Positions 11,581 through 24,759 of a stretch of DNA of 64,000 nucleotides are shown piece after piece. The translations under genes and the position numbers were made by a program. The stretch lies in contig UZAE01012080.1 of the NCBI GenBank assembly GCA_900617975.1, forward strand, positions 1 to 64,000, given 5' to 3'. Within the stretch, counting starts at the first letter, position 1, and each line of letters opens with the position of its first letter. A model generated the notes under the pieces. That model searched no databases. It was not told the DNA's origin and saw only the letters and a list, made by a program, of their open reading frames with translations. Source of the stretch: Rodentolepis nana (Eukaryota; Platyhelminthes; Cestoda; Cyclophyllidea; Hymenolepididae).

Positions 11581-14500
11581 TCATAGTATGACAAGTGATT
11601 CCTGATGCTTACTGCGTGAGGTATCATTAAATGCATTGCCTGTGATGTTTTTGGCCGCAGCTACGGCTGCAGGAGTACGCGAGGCTGGAATGAAAGGTGT
11701 TCCTGCGGGTGACATGAAAGCAGATTCATCGAATGTGCCACCAGCTACGAGAGTGGGCTTATTGCCTCCACCAAGACCCAGTTCATCAACTCCGCTTCCT
11801 TCAGCTTTTTCAGCGTCTTCTCCACCTCTTCCCACCCTAGCAGTCTTCTCTTTGACCAAGTAATTGATCAGCAAGAAGCAGATCAACATAAGAGCTGAAA
11901 GTGCTCCGTAGGCACGGAATAGATTACCAGTTCCTGAAGGAAAAAGAAAATATTGAAGGGTAAATGCTTATCACTATACCAAAGTGTGTTTGTCACGCTT
12001 CAGATAGTCTGAATTCAAAATCTAGGGAATGGGAGCTTCTTAAGCAGATGCCTCCATAACTTTCGTTCCTTTTTAGTAAGTATATATCTTACCGAAATGT
12101 GAGGTGATAGCACCACCAATGATAGCACCAAGGCCCTTGCCTAATCCATGATTCACGCCTTGAAGAACCCCCTGCGTCGAGATTCGATACTGTGGCTCAA
12201 AACTCTGGGCAATATAGGAGCAGCTTGCGGCCCAAACTCCAGCATTTGTGATCCCTATTAGCAAAAAATGGTTGCATGTAAGTACGTATAAACCTTGCTT
12301 AAATGTTTATATACAGTTGTTGTGTCTAAACTTAAGCACTGAATGCCACCAAGTGGGTTGATGTCAAAAAATTGGAACTAAAATAAGCAAGCGAACTTAT
12401 CTGTCAACGGGGGTGAGGGGAGGCGTTTTTCCGCGCACAGACTAACCAAGACAAAATGAGTGTGTAGTAGCCAATGTATAAACTGAGGCCCAGAATTTGT
12501 TCAAATATGATCCATGCTGTTCAGAACGGAAATTTCCTATATAATAAGGCGGTTGGAGTTTATTCCTTGCTAGCAACCTAGGCAATCCATATGAATTCAC
12601 TTGTCAATGCCCAGATCAATGTGGACATACGCTTGGTCAAAGAGAGGCTGTGACACCGGAATATACTCAACTGCTGGAGACAGAAGTGCCCATTGTGACA
12701 AGATAATTACCTCCTCACAGTTTCGCACTGTTTACTGCTTCTAAGTACACCTTTCTCTCAGTCAAAAAAATTATACCATTTTATTCGGTATTGAAGTGTT
12801 TTAAAGATGCGCCTTAAGGAAACCTAGTTGAGATCACAATTTTAACAGAAGAAATGAACTTACCATGAACGAATTCAAACGGCAATGCCCACCAAGGATT
12901 GCCTATCCAGGAAACGTAGAGGAAACGGAAGACATTTACAAGCAGTCCAAGGTAGAGTATTTTGAAGTGCCCTGCAAATTGAAACACAAAAATGAGAATT
13001 TTAAAGTATGGTTTTTTTGTTTACATTACTGCCAAGCTCGGAAGTCTAATTTATGCTAACAAGATCCATGATCACACTTAGTATTGTTCGGCTACCTTTG
13101 ATTTGGGCAAGAGGAGGAGAGTTCAGACAGGAGTGTGGTTACTCCAAGATGCTTCTCATTAACTCATCAATGGCAATAAATATTATTGCATGCCATCTTT
13201 GTACTCATGATGTTGAAGTTCAAATCACAGAGAAATAATAAGAGGTCCCGTTTATTAACTGCCGAGTTGTCAGAGTAGCGACATGCACTCGCATATCAAT
13301 AAGGAATATTGGTGACTTAGTCGCAATCTGTGGCACCTACTTTTCCGAGACAAAAACAAAAGCTCTGTTTGTCGGCTTATATTGCCCATTATTATATAAG
13401 TGAATGAAACTGAAGGTTTTCAGAAAGGTGATAGAACGATGTTTCAACTCTCTAAGTAGTGCTCAGGTGTACCCCTTATAAACGTGTTATATTTAAAAAA
13501 AGGATGGTAATAAACTAGCTGATACTCAAGTCATAAATATAAATTATCTTTTAATATAAAACAGAAGAGCAAATAACAAATAAGCACAATTTATAAATAA
13601 GTTTCACTATCTTTACACGTTCGTTCTGTACATCCTCATCACGTTACATCAAAGTCAGAATAGTCAGAACAGGTTATTGGACACTGAAAAGTGGATAATT
13701 TTATTCTTGAAGTTAAAATTGGGCTATAAATGCTGAAGATATTACCAAATGGACGATTACGAAGGGTCTCAATTATTATTGGCACTATTTACCCAGTTGC
13801 ATTGACCACAATGCCTATTTAATTATTCCATTGGAAAGCATGGGAATAAATGAAAGAGTCAAGTGGGGGGGGGGGTGAAGAAGAATGAGGTAAGGACGTC
13901 AAAACACCAACAATTTGAGAAATATTTAATTGTCCACGTTCTCTCGAAGTAAATGCACCCTACCCTGTAATGGGCATCAAGGTAAAATGAACTAAGGGGA
14001 TTTCATGTTGTCATTTATGTGCCGATGGAGAACCAACGTCACTATTCTTTAAGACCCACCAGGATTAAAAATACAATGGCGGAAAGCCGAAGACCATAAT
14101 TCAGTCCTTCTGCTATTGGCTGCCAAGTTGCAATGCACTTTAATCAATACCTAAGCTACTTCTAACCCCTCGACAGTTATGCTCGGGCCAAAAATGCCAC
14201 TAGTCCGACAATATTCTGACCTTCAAATATCAATAATATGATGGCCAGCTTCATTTATAAAATAGCCTTGTCTAAGTTAGTGGGAGGATTTGGTGAGCAC
14301 ACTCAACCGTTCTCTCTTTCCCACTCCATTTGAGCAATTTTTGCATAAATCAGACAAGTAAGGAGAGGTGAGATTGATATCCTCGAGGTAAATCATCTGA
14401 AGATTTTTCACGTGCTAACGTACGCACACGTTGGAAATTGACCAGTAAATGGGTAAAACATAACAAATTAGACTCAATTCAATTTGTCTGGTATTTTTCG

Positions 14501-17500
14501 CTTTATTTTACAACTTCTTTAATATCTGCATTGCAGGCATCACGATAAATATCACGATCTTCAGTTTGTCATCACTTTTACTTTCCACCTCCTGCTCCCT
14601 TGCGTTTGCATTCCTGAAGATTTTATTTCACCGTATATCGACAATAAGCATACTTTTAATAGCTTATCACGAAAATTAAAAGCTCAGTTGAACGGTTCTG
14701 TTGTGCTGCAACGATCTAAATTTCCGCTAACAATTGGGCCTTAACATAAAGACATTTGAAACAAGATAGTAACGGTAATTAGTTATAAAGAGAGTATGGT
14801 CAACGTACCAAACCGTTCGATGGCAGGCTTGCTGAAGTAGTAAGTGACGATTTCAGAGAGATAGTTGATAATGGAGGCAATACCATAGAGAGTCGGTGAA
14901 CCGCCAAGCTCCTGGAGATGCCAGAATAGGAAGCTAAAGACTATTCCAGAGCCAATTCCCATGAACCATGTGACCAGAAGGAAAAAGCCTAACCTCGGCT
15001 GCGTGAATTGCTTCAGGACAGTTAAGTATTGAGTCACCTGCAGAAAGGAGTAAGTAACTTTATTATAAATTTTATGGATCTTATCCTTGCAGCATAGCAC
15101 GAAAACGATGGGATCCAACAATTAACTTTAGAAATGACATCGAAGTGGGGAGATGATTTTTTCTAAAGAATGCAGGGGAATGCAGCCGCGTTTCTTAAAT
15201 CAGAAGACCAGATTCACATGGAGGGAAAGTTTAAAATGGACTACCGCAAGAAGAGAGGCTGCAGTAAAGGCAAGATGGGAACTAATTTTAGAAAGAGCTA
15301 TGAAGGTATTGGTCAGCATGTCTTATAATCGCTCTCCTAGACCACATAATGGGCCTGCAGGAATAACGAATATTTATTTATTTATATCAAATGTCAGGCA
15401 TTTGTTAGTTATCATTAGCCCTTTAGTTGACTTCAGGCTTCACAGAGAGGAGAAGAAACATCAAAGTGAAAAAAGTCGAGAGGGGGGAGGGACAGAAGAG
15501 TGTTTCAATGATAAAAAGAGACAAACGCAAAGGTAGAAAAAAGGTGAGGTGAGTACTGTGGGAGTAGTCGAATATGACATTCAGTGGGGTCATGGCAGTT
15601 TGAAGTCAAAAGTCAACTGCCGGTTGATAGACTTTTTGCCGTATGAGTATACGTTGCCCAGGATGTACCACGTGGCGATAAGTCTGTCGTACACCCCCGG
15701 ACTAACGAATATTGAGTTAGTGAGAAGGTCAATAACTTCCCACTTACCCAAATGCATACAAAAAGGTGCAAGCAAGTGAAAATCAGGCCTTCTGTGCATT
15801 ATTATTCACGGCACGAGCAATTGCGATCCCAATGGGCAATACTACGAGGCAGCCTAAATCACACTAGAAGGTAATCATCTGCCTCTCCCAGAGGTAAATT
15901 ACTTTTAATTAAAATGCCAAACTTTGGATCGATCTCGCTCACGTTTTTATCCCTAAATTTCTATTTTCTAAATCTCAAACTCACGTTCATTAATGACACA
16001 ATAAAACATTTTATGTATCTTAATGAGGTCTCTAGTCCTGATATTGGGAAAAATTTGATGATTCATGTTTTGAGTGGACTGTAGCGATATAATACCTTGA
16101 GAATACTGTGTTCCATATAGTAGCAATTTTAGCTGGGGAGGAAAGATGCAACCATTAGCTAACTCCTTAATGGGTGGCCTTACGACCTGACTCAATTCCA
16201 AACTTTAAGATCATGTGCCAATGTGTATTCAATGTACTTGAATAAAATTACTAAATAACGCGTTTTTTTGAAACTGTTTTTGAGGTAGAGATCACTAGGT
16301 GAATTATGTTTTTGGGCCTTATCAGCCTCCTAGTAATTTGTCTATTTGTCGAAAAATATAACTGAATTGATTAACCATTCATCCCAATTAATAAACTGAT
16401 CAGTTATTGTTGAACTCCATCAATAGTAAGTGCTTGTAGATATGTTGGTAAGAAGTGGAAAACTAGATTCAAGAGGTAAAATACTGATAATGGGCTATCA
16501 GCATAAAACGGATATATGGCTGTCAGACTATCTCCGGTACCTTGGCAAATCCCCTTCTTCCTTGGAACGAATAATAATTGCATTCTGCTTTAAATAGGCA
16601 AAAAAAGATAATTGGGCGTCTCATAGCTTTCTAGCCCTCCCTATCTCCCCCCCCCAGTCTTAGTGAAATTTAGGCAGACGATATCTAGAAGGCAGACAAA
16701 TAAATCTCACAGCGGTTGCAAAAAAGCAACTGAGCAGTTGCGAAAAAAGTCATAAAATCTGCTTTTATCGATTAAGTTTCAAAATCTATTTTGGTACTCC
16801 ACACAAAACATCGCACTGATTTATTGAACTTTCAAACAAAAAAGAAATTGTCAAATGTTTTATATTTCCTTGATAATAAGAAATAAATAAAAACACAGAA
16901 TCATTTTAATTTAAAAGCGGCCTCAAAACTCCTTGAATTTCGCATATATCGGAAATCAATATTTAACTTTCACCTATTTGAAAAGTAATTATCAATACCA
17001 ACCGATAAACAGGTTGAACAAACAGCTTTGCACACTACAGTTATATTTACATGGACTGAGCTGCTTCCTTCGGCAATCGAACTTTTCTTGCATGAGTCAC
17101 CAATCTGTAGCGGATTGCTACACTGGTAAAAACAGTTATCCATGGGGACCACGTTGAATCACCTTGATACCTCCAGCGGGACACGCATTGTTTGGAAGTC
17201 CGACTCATCCCAGGTGGTAGTGGGGGCAGTCCTGCAGCGGATGGTTAAGGGTGAAACACAGCCACTCTTCTTTTTCTCAAAAAACCCACAGCTACAGAGA
17301 CACTTTGCAGCACATTCGGTAGAGAATTGCTTGCTATCTATTTAGCAATCAAACACTTCCGATTTGTATTGGAAGAACGTCAATTCACCATTTCCATCGA
17401 CCATAAATCCTTAATTTATGCCTTTTGGGCCACTGCAGACCCGGCATTTGGATTTCACCTCGCAACTCCCTAATGACATGCGACATATCGACGGTACTAG

Positions 17501-20500
17501 CAACGTTGTTGCCGACGCTTTGTCCCGTATGGAATCGATTCAAAATGCCATATCCGCTCTCGATCTGCAAGTTCTGGCTTACGAAAAGAGGTCAGATCCA
17601 GACTTCACGGAAAGGATATCTAATCCCTCGCTGCGTTTCGAATGTTTATCCCTACCGGACTGTTGTGGGTCACATCATCGAATGCACCCACGCCAGGATT
17701 TGGTGTGTGCGGCAGTAAGCCTAGAACACTGCTCAGAGATATTTAGCTATTAATGTTCACTCGAGTTATGCTAGATTTAATTGATAACTTATCGTATTTG
17801 CCGAGATCATAATTTGCAATAAACGTGTTCTGTGTAATACGTCTCTTTCCTCCCTAGCTTCGCTGTAGCTAAGCTAGTGCAGATATAGGAGATACTACCA
17901 TAGAGGGTTTTCTAAATCGGTCAAGGCTTTACTAGTGTACCAGTCAGCCACAATCTACTTCTCCTTTAGTTTCCTTCAAGTGAATCATTTTCACTAAGCG
18001 GAAGCAATATCCATCTTTTTAAAATCCCACCTTCCTGTATCCTCTTACTATTTCTTATTATTAACAATTGATTCCCCAATAGTGTCAGTTACGTGACAAT
18101 CGAGCTTTGATCAAAACGAAGGTGTAAATATGTTAAACGATTTCAAACTTCTCCAAATATATTTCAGATTTTCGACTTGCTTTCATTGACACAAAAGGAT
18201 TATCAGTTATGCGTAAAGTACAATATCACCTTTCGTTTAGTAAACTGAACCTCCTACGTGTAGTAGATTAACGGAAAGGAATTTACTTGTTTGCATTTTC
18301 CTAGTCGATTCGAGTACATAGTTTGGACATTTAGTACTAAATACCCTCTTGAGAGTTATTATTATTTTAATCTTAAAATATTTAAAAGTTAATAGCATGT
18401 ATGATTGACAACTATTTATTTGCTTTTTGTACTAACTAGAGCAAGAAGGAAAACTCCTGAATGCGCTAAACAGTAGAAGAGTAAAGTTGAGATTAAATGA
18501 AGTAGATTAACTATTAGTTGGCAATTAATTCAGACCATTAATGGTGCTTTGAAAATAGTAGGTTGGCAACTGAGTCATTGCCGATTTCAAATAAGAAGGC
18601 AAATTCGGAATTTTTGTTTAAAAATATAACTTTATTCAATTAGATATTGGCCGTTCTTGTCGATGACCTTTTTCCATCGTTCTGGCAGAGTAAAAATTCC
18701 CCGTTCGTAAAATGTCTGGTCTTTGCTATTAAAAAACTGAATTAGGTGTGATCCGACATCATCCGCGTTGTTACAAATTTTACCATTTAAAGAGTTTTGC
18801 ATGGAACGAAAAAAATGGTAATCCGAAGGCGCAAGGTCAGGGCTATATGGTGGGTGTGACAAAACATCCCAACCCAGTTCCAATCATTTTTGCCGAGTAA
18901 CCAAAGATGTGTGCGGGGGCCTTGCGTTATCATGATGGAAAACAACACCCTTCCGCCGATTTGATAATGCCGGCCGCTTATCTTCAATTACATCCTTCAG
19001 TTTTTCGAGTTGTCCAACATTCACATTTGAATTTATCGTTTGGTTCTGTGGCATGAGTTCAAAATACAAAATTCCTTTGTGATCCCACCAGACTGACAGC
19101 ATAATCTTTTTTTGGTGAATCTCTGCTTTTGATACTGTTTGGGCTGGTTGATCTTGCTTCACCCATGATCTCTTGAGAGTAACATTGTTATTAACTATCC
19201 ACTTTTCGTCGCCAGTAACTAGGTTCTTCACAAATGGATCATTCTCATTGCGTTTCAGTAGCGGCGAATCACAGATGCTAATCCGTTGCGTCAAATGAAT
19301 TTCCTCTAACTGGTGAGGGATCCATAAATCAAGTTTCTTGACATAACCAAGGGTTTTTAATTTTTTTCAATGCATGTATGCGACACATTGAGCAGCTTCT
19401 CTGCAATATCTCGTGATGTGGTGTGACGATTTGAATCGATAATGGCCTTAATATGGGTTTCATCCACTTCGACTGGGCGGCCAGATCGTTGTGAATTTTT
19501 CAGTGAAAAATCACCGGAACGAAATCTTTCAAACCAATTTCGACACTGGCTTTCTTTTAAGGCTTCATCTCCATATACGGCACATAACTTCTTTTGTGCT
19601 TGCGATGCGTTCTTGCCTTTTCGGAAGCAATACAATAAAATGTGTGGGAAGTGCACATCCTGTTCTTTCATTTTTAAATTGGGATAAAAACAAAACTAAA
19701 GAACTAAACAAAAAAATTTTTTACTAATTAACCTAGAAGCCCATACAGTAAGAAAAAATATGGGTTAGATGCTCTGGCCACGTTAACAAAACAAAAGAAA
19801 GTATAGAGTGAATCTGTCAACAAAAACGGCAATGACTTAGTTGCCCACCCAATAGTTTGATAGTTTACTTTTGAGATTTGGTATACTATTTCTTATCCAT
19901 AGGTTAGAATGGCCGAATTTCAGGATTCAGTGTCTGTCACTTAAGTGAATTAATGTTCCCAGGGCCTAGAGCTTACTGATTAGTTACCTACTAACTGGAA
20001 TGCTAATGAGGCACTTCAAATAACCATGATATCATCAGATAAAAGCCAAATGGATTGTCGCGTTTGCATGGGTTAATAGAAATTCCCTGCAGTGTATTCC
20101 AGTAAAAATCAACTCACACACTGAATTGCTATGCTTAAATTAACACTGGGACATTATCTGACAAAAATTTTCCCAGAAATTGTTCGAAAATGAATGGAGT
20201 ATTGGAAATCAGAGTGGTAATGACTATTGAAAAGGTCAGTAAAAAAACTTCATTAGGTTATTTCTGATTGGAATAATTAGGTGAATTGATAAAAAATAGA
20301 TTTCCGAAGACTGTCAGAATGTGATTTTCTCGAGCGCCTTAATTCCACAATTAAATGGATGTGAATTGAATGTATTGAAACAAAGCATCATCATTAATCT
20401 TTCAATCCAACTAAAATTAATTAATTATCCAAACGCTCCTTCACGACATTTGTTTAAATTAAGCAATCAGATATTTCTGAAGACCTCACATTTTGGAAGG

Positions 20501-22090
20501 TACCTTGTTTACTTATTCTAAAACTTTTAATGTCAATGTTTGTCAACCTATAAATAATTTGATTATTGATGAATTGTTTACTGTAAAAAGTGTAATCTTT
20601 AAGACGACGAAGTTATTAAATATTACCTTAGTTTGTGCCGTAGCAGCCAGATCCTCAACAAACGGATCGGAGGATGGAAATCCAGCCAAAGTATCAGATC
20701 GATGAATCTCATTACGATCGAGCTTTATTCCCAACTGCTGTTCCAGGATGTCCTCATTCGTACCTGAAGTTGTTCCTGCTTCGGTGGCTCTACTGTCGGC
20801 AGGGACTTGAGTGTAGCCAGAATCTCCTCTCCATTCTTCTTCACTTCCATCTGCTTCATTCACCAACTTTCCTCGATTCATGCCCATTCTTCCACGTCGA
20901 AGAGTTTTAGCCACTTTGTCTTTCACAACCTTAAAGTACATACTTTCCATAGCTCCATCGTAAGCAAATCTGAATTGACTAGCGGCTATTGCAGCACATG
21001 ACATGAATACGGTGAAGACAGCGAAGCTAACCATATAGTTCTTCTCTCGGCGTCCTGGGCGCAAGCATGGATGATCAGGGAAGCTCTGAGATTGATCCAA
21101 TGCAATACCGACGAAGAACATAGCAAGGCCCCAACCCACTGAACCGAACATCCGCTGTCGTCCATATAGAACTTGGGTGTTTTCTTCTATATAGGACATA
21201 ACTGCTGAGTCAGCCAGGCAAATTGCTGGACTTGAGAAAAATGCCCCAACGCAGATTAGTATCATTGCGAGAATAAAAATTTGATTTATCTTACTCTGCC
21301 GATAAACAACTGTTGAGAATAGAGGCATTACTAAACTGCCCTGTGTGTAATGGCTCGGATCAGCGAAAGCCTCTTCCTTAGTTAAGCGAGCATGCTCACC
21401 ACTTCGATCAATACTTAATGAGTTAATCGAGTCGTTAGAAGCCGCCTTGTGGTTAAGTTTTTTTAAGTCAAGTTGAAGGGGTGATTGTCCAATTCGTGTC
21501 TTTCCATAGACGGCTAGGTATGGTTTCATTTCAATAGCTTCAATGTGGTCACTAGTGACTTCTCTGAAAGGCTCCATTATGCGAATATTAAAGGAATGTT
21601 TGGATTCATTTATCGAAGTACTTCCAGAAACAGAAACCAGACATCCTTCTGGTTGAGGTCTAACAAATCCAAGACCAAGAGTGAACACAATCCAACAGAG
21701 AAGGCTGATCATTAGGAATAATTTACCCTTCTTCCAACGATCTGCGAGACCACTCCAAAAGGGAGCACCTACCCACTCAACCAGAGACCTTGCACCACCC
21801 AAAGCTCCGCACTGAGTCGCATTCATTCCAAGCTGTTTGAAGTAGATGGAGAGGAGAGGGAATAGTGAGCCGAAAGCCGCGTAGAAGAGAAAGTAAAAGA
21901 GTTTAAATATGAGAAGCGACCGGTTTATTGGAGAGTGAAACCATTCGAGTAGCTCCTTCTTCACGTTTTGCAATGTATAGGATGGCGGTGTCGCCTGTGT
22001 CTCTTCCATAGCAGGTTGAGTTGCTGAATCCTCCATTTTTCCTCTTTGGATCTGTCTTCTAAATAGTTTTAAAAATGTAAACTTTGCCAT
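11581..22090 (-). CDS. MFSD6: MFSD6-like major facilitator superfamily transporter
   Basis: Polytopic membrane protein of the MFSD6 branch of the major facilitator superfamily; the substrate is not established. Exons in transcription order are 22090-20627, 15037-14809, 12971-12864, 12254-12093 and 11933-11581. Phases agree throughout (0, 1, 1, 1) and give about 771 aa. The first exon holds a cytosolic N-terminus, the first helices ([18 protein letters not shown]), the conserved [20 protein letters not shown] and a long hydrophilic loop with N-glycosylation sequons. It continues with further helices and a second polar loop. Later exons carry the hallmark C-terminal stretch ([39 protein letters not shown]). 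A polar Gly/Ala-rich tail closes the protein. The start at 22090 is the first ATG of the open frame; an internal Met at residue 19 (KMEDSATQ) is an alternative. The 5.6 kb first intron holds three mobile elements. Family assignment is confident; MFSD6 versus MFSD6L is not resolved. Confidence 0.85.
13865..13875 (+). repeat. 11-G homopolymer
   Basis: One of about ten mononucleotide G/C runs of nine or more in this AT-rich window. It lies in an intron of the MFSD6-like gene. Confidence 0.9.
15360..15713 (-). repeat. SINE-like dispersed repeat, copy F with 15-bp target duplication
   Basis: A full-length copy (about 15375-15698) in reverse orientation, so sense with the host MFSD6-like gene. Flanks are GGAATAACGAATATT at 15360-15374 and GGACTAACGAATATT at 15699-15713, with one mismatch in 15. 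This is the clearest single-copy evidence that the family moves by retroposition. Confidence 0.9.
17142..17755 (+). pseudogene. Ty3/Gypsy-type retrotransposon pol fragment (RNase H region), broken
   Basis: Residues typical of the RNase H and connection part of Ty3/Gypsy polyproteins appear in three frames in the right order. First comes [10 protein letters not shown] followed by PLFFFSKN at 17200-17290. Then [17 protein letters not shown] with the DHKSL motif appears at 17320-17420. Last comes [18 protein letters not shown] at 17475-17530. At least two frameshifts and a deletion separate the blocks, so it is not functional. No LTRs, integrase or reverse-transcriptase YxDD region were seen nearby. 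It lies antisense in an intron of the MFSD6-like gene. Retrotransposon origin is well supported; clade is not resolved. Confidence 0.8.
18556..19854 (-). mobile_element. mariner-type DNA transposon, copy 1 (decayed)
   Basis: A 1,295-bp element at 18558-19852 bounded by TA target duplications (18556-18557 and 19853-19854). Terminal inverted repeats are about 26 bp and share GGCAACTNAGTCATTGCCG. The transposase lies on the minus strand (ATG at 19671, natural stop near 18632). It is broken by a one-base loss in a T-run near 19366, which shifts frame, and by a TGA at 18884-18886. The mariner catalytic context is still visible (HHDN block; [13 protein letters not shown]), plus an extra in-frame Pro. 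The element is closely similar to copy 2 at 56,421 over its whole length. It lies in the first intron of the MFSD6-like gene, in gene orientation. Confidence 0.92.
18632..19671 (-). pseudogene. mariner transposase pseudogene (copy 1)
   Basis: Reads in three blocks: 19671-19357 (paired helix-turn-helix DNA-binding region), 19294-18887 (catalytic core with the first two Asp) and 18883-18632 (third Asp and C-terminus ending NGQYLIE). One frameshift and one nonsense codon separate the blocks, so no full transposase can be made. It retains the C-terminal 14 residues that copy 2 loses to a stop, so the two copies complement each other as records of the ancestral protein. Confidence 0.9.
19855..20626. 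other. Intron sequence of the MFSD6-like gene
   Basis: AT-rich, no feature recognised between the mariner copy and the donor of the first coding exon. Confidence 0.5.
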
Positions 22091-24256
22091 TTATTGTAAC
22101 CCATCAATGTAAATGCTATTCACATTAGAAGGAAATATCTCGGTGGTTTAAGCAAATTAAAGCACACAAAAATCGCAATTAATTTGTAAGGCGCAAATCT
22201 GATTTCTAGACTGAAATATCATAAATTGTTACTCTTAACTTCTTTCAGTAAACTATTTAAGCCCTTGTCCACACCTCATTTTTGCGACGATTTTACATTT
22301 AAGGAGTGGGGGAGGGGAAGGTGGGGGCCATTCAAACCAGGGGAGTAAAATTAGTCGCTACTAGAAATAGATGCGCTTTCATAAATAAATAAATAAATAA
22401 AATATTCATGAATGTCATCTCCAAGGCATATAATTGGTAGGAATGATTAAACAGCCTTCCATCGTAATGCTACCTCTAATATAAGGATTAACACACTAAC
22501 CCATATTTAAGAGATCGTTAATGAAACATATAGCAGTATTGATGGTAGACAAGAAATGAATTAAAAACGTCGACCCGTATTCAATAGACTGAGTAATAAA
22601 GAGAAAAAAGTCTAGGTCAGCATCCCACACCTAATAAATGGTATGCAAGTGTCTGAAAGACTATTCAAAGTTTGTAAAAAATTGATGACAATTCGCTTTT
22701 CAATTTACCACAATTATAGAAAGGGAAACTTACAAGCTAGTGGAGAGGAGAGACGTTGAAATGAATAGGGATTGAAAGACTGGAATGGGGAAAGGTAAGG
22801 CGGGTAACGCATCGATTTCTGTGTGAGTAGAATATGAGAACGTGCGCACGATTGAGGGGAAGAGAAAGTTGTCTTTTGATTGGTTAGCGGTTTGGAAGCT
22901 TGTAGCGTGCAATAGCAAGCAGAACACAATGTAACGGGGGGGAATGGGTGGGACCTATCGCCTACCTATCTCGTCTTTGAACAGTTGGAGCCAATCCCAG
23001 AATGAGCTCATAAGTATGAACGCTAACAGCTTTCCAAACTCTAGCCCGCGTGTGCCTATTGAGTTAGGCTTAGAGAAGCTAAGTTGTCGCAAATTCCTTC
23101 GATCTTCGCTGTCCTTCTTAGAGCCATTCTATTTTTACTCACTATTGGGTTTTACTCAGAGCTTTCAATGTTTAAAGACAGTATCTATAAAAGCATATTG
23201 ATTTTGGAGTTTTTAATCTGGCAGAATTCGCAACAAAATTTTAAGAAACGATCATTTTATCTTTGAGTAAAACAGAATTTATTGGGTCAGTTCTTAAATA
23301 GACATATTTCTAACACTAAATATTTTAGATTTTCTGAAAACAATTCCATTTTATCTTAAATCAGTCTTCACTTCAAGAACAGGCTAGTGAGAAAAGAAAA
23401 AGAAGTGTGACTTTGGCAGAAGTACCGACGACGAGGGAGAGGGACATATATGACAAACAAGGTGAATTCTACTGCCAATATGGTTTAGTGATTGCGGAGA
23501 CTAACCGAACATACTTCTGGTCCCAATATGTGCATTTGCAAGAGAACAAGAGTAATGTATAAAATTAACCTTATGCCAATAAAAGGATTAGACCTCAGTT
23601 GCGACAATAAATTAGTGATTACCCACCATACACTGTTATGTGACTCAAGTAGCTTCAGCTATAAATAATCAATAGTAGAATGCACAATTGCTAAGATGGT
23701 GCCCTTGAGGTCAAGCTATGTAATTGAGAATACCAAGTTCTGACATGATCCTGGAGTATCATACTTTTAAAGACAACGTGATTATCGACTATCTCAACAA
23801 ATAAAAAAAATTATTTATTATATTCCGGTAAAATATTCTTGTCGGGAAAGTTAATAAAGTGATTGTTGAGTAGCCCAATCTGATTTGTCTGCCCTTCTCC
23901 GAAGTTTGGACGAAATTTAAATCAGTGTTGTCCATTGCGCGGTTAACCAAAGTTATCAAAACCTGATTCCTTAGCATAGAAGCGTCGAATTTTTTAAAAT
24001 TATGTGATTATCAGACATGAATGTTTTGAAAAGTCTAATTAAAATATAAATAATAAGTTGTGCTATTTTCAGGATAAGGTTATGAAAATCTTTAAATATA
24101 TTAAAATGTGACCAGTATTTGATCACAGGAAAAATATACATTTGATAACTACACGTTTCATAGCGAATTTTGGTCGAAACCTATGATACATCTTCCTATT
24201 TTCATTTGTATTTATTAAGAAAAAGCAATTAAAATTAAATCTCGCTTTGCGTGAAA
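22091..24256. other. Intergenic region upstream of the MFSD6-like gene
   Basis: Presumed to hold the minus-strand promoter of the MFSD6-like gene. A short ATAA tetranucleotide repeat lies at about 22381-22402. Several open frames of 60-85 codons overlap one another on both strands and have no homology or splice support. Confidence 0.4.
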
Positions 24257-24697
24257 TTATTTTAAACTATCTAAAAGAGGTAATTTCAGGGAGATTTTAT
24301 AAATGAAACTAGAAACAATGTCAAAGTATAATTGCGGAATAGAGCTGTAGATATATGGGTTATATTTCTCTACAGAGACATATAATGTAACTTTGACGAA
24401 ATAGACAACAAAACGAAATGCAGTTACATTGATTGACACATTTGAATAAAATCTTTTGTTAAAAATAATAATGGGAATTTCATCTATAGTATGTAATATT
24501 TCAGCAATTTCCGCAAATATATATATTGTAAGCGAAGTTGAAAGTAAGAATATATTTGAAGAAAGAAAAATATCTAAACTATCATGGGCTTTACTTGTAT
24601 AAACCTTGGTTTTTAATGAAGAAAACATCTTCTCTCGTTCGGCTGTTGAACTTTCAATACCGACATTAAAAGCGCTGCATTGAAACCGGTGGTACAT
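24257..24697 (-). CDS. Hypothetical 146-codon open frame, divergent to the TASOR-like gene
   Basis: A single uninterrupted frame from ATG at 24697 to TAA at 24257. The predicted peptide is rich in F, I, S and Y, with a hydrophobic segment (FLLSTSLTIYIFAEIAEIL) and a second one (AFRFVVYFVKVTLYVSV). I do not recognise a family. The start is only 62 bp from the start codon of the plus-strand gene at 24760, so a shared promoter would be needed. AT-rich DNA can yield such frames by chance. Confidence 0.25.
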   Translation of the reverse strand: MYHRFQCSAFNVGIESSTAEREKMFSSLKTKVYTSKAHDSLDIFLSSNIFLLSTSLTIYIFAEIAEILHTIDEIPIIIFNKRFYSNVSINVTAFRFVVYFVKVTLYVSVEKYNPYIYSSIPQLYFDIVSSFIYKISLKLPLLDSLK

Positions 24698-24759
24698 TTG
24701 TGTGATTTATTTCGATTTATGGTTGTTGACTTATGCGCAATCCGAAATTATAGTAAATT

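Noticed and set aside
11636..11863. Plus-strand open frame rich in Ala, Pro and Ser
   Set aside because: Exact antisense of the last coding exon of the MFSD6-like gene.
19442..19727. Plus-strand frames within mariner copy 1 (and equivalents at 57303-57594)
   Set aside because: Antisense of the transposase N-terminal region, present in both copies only because the element is duplicated.
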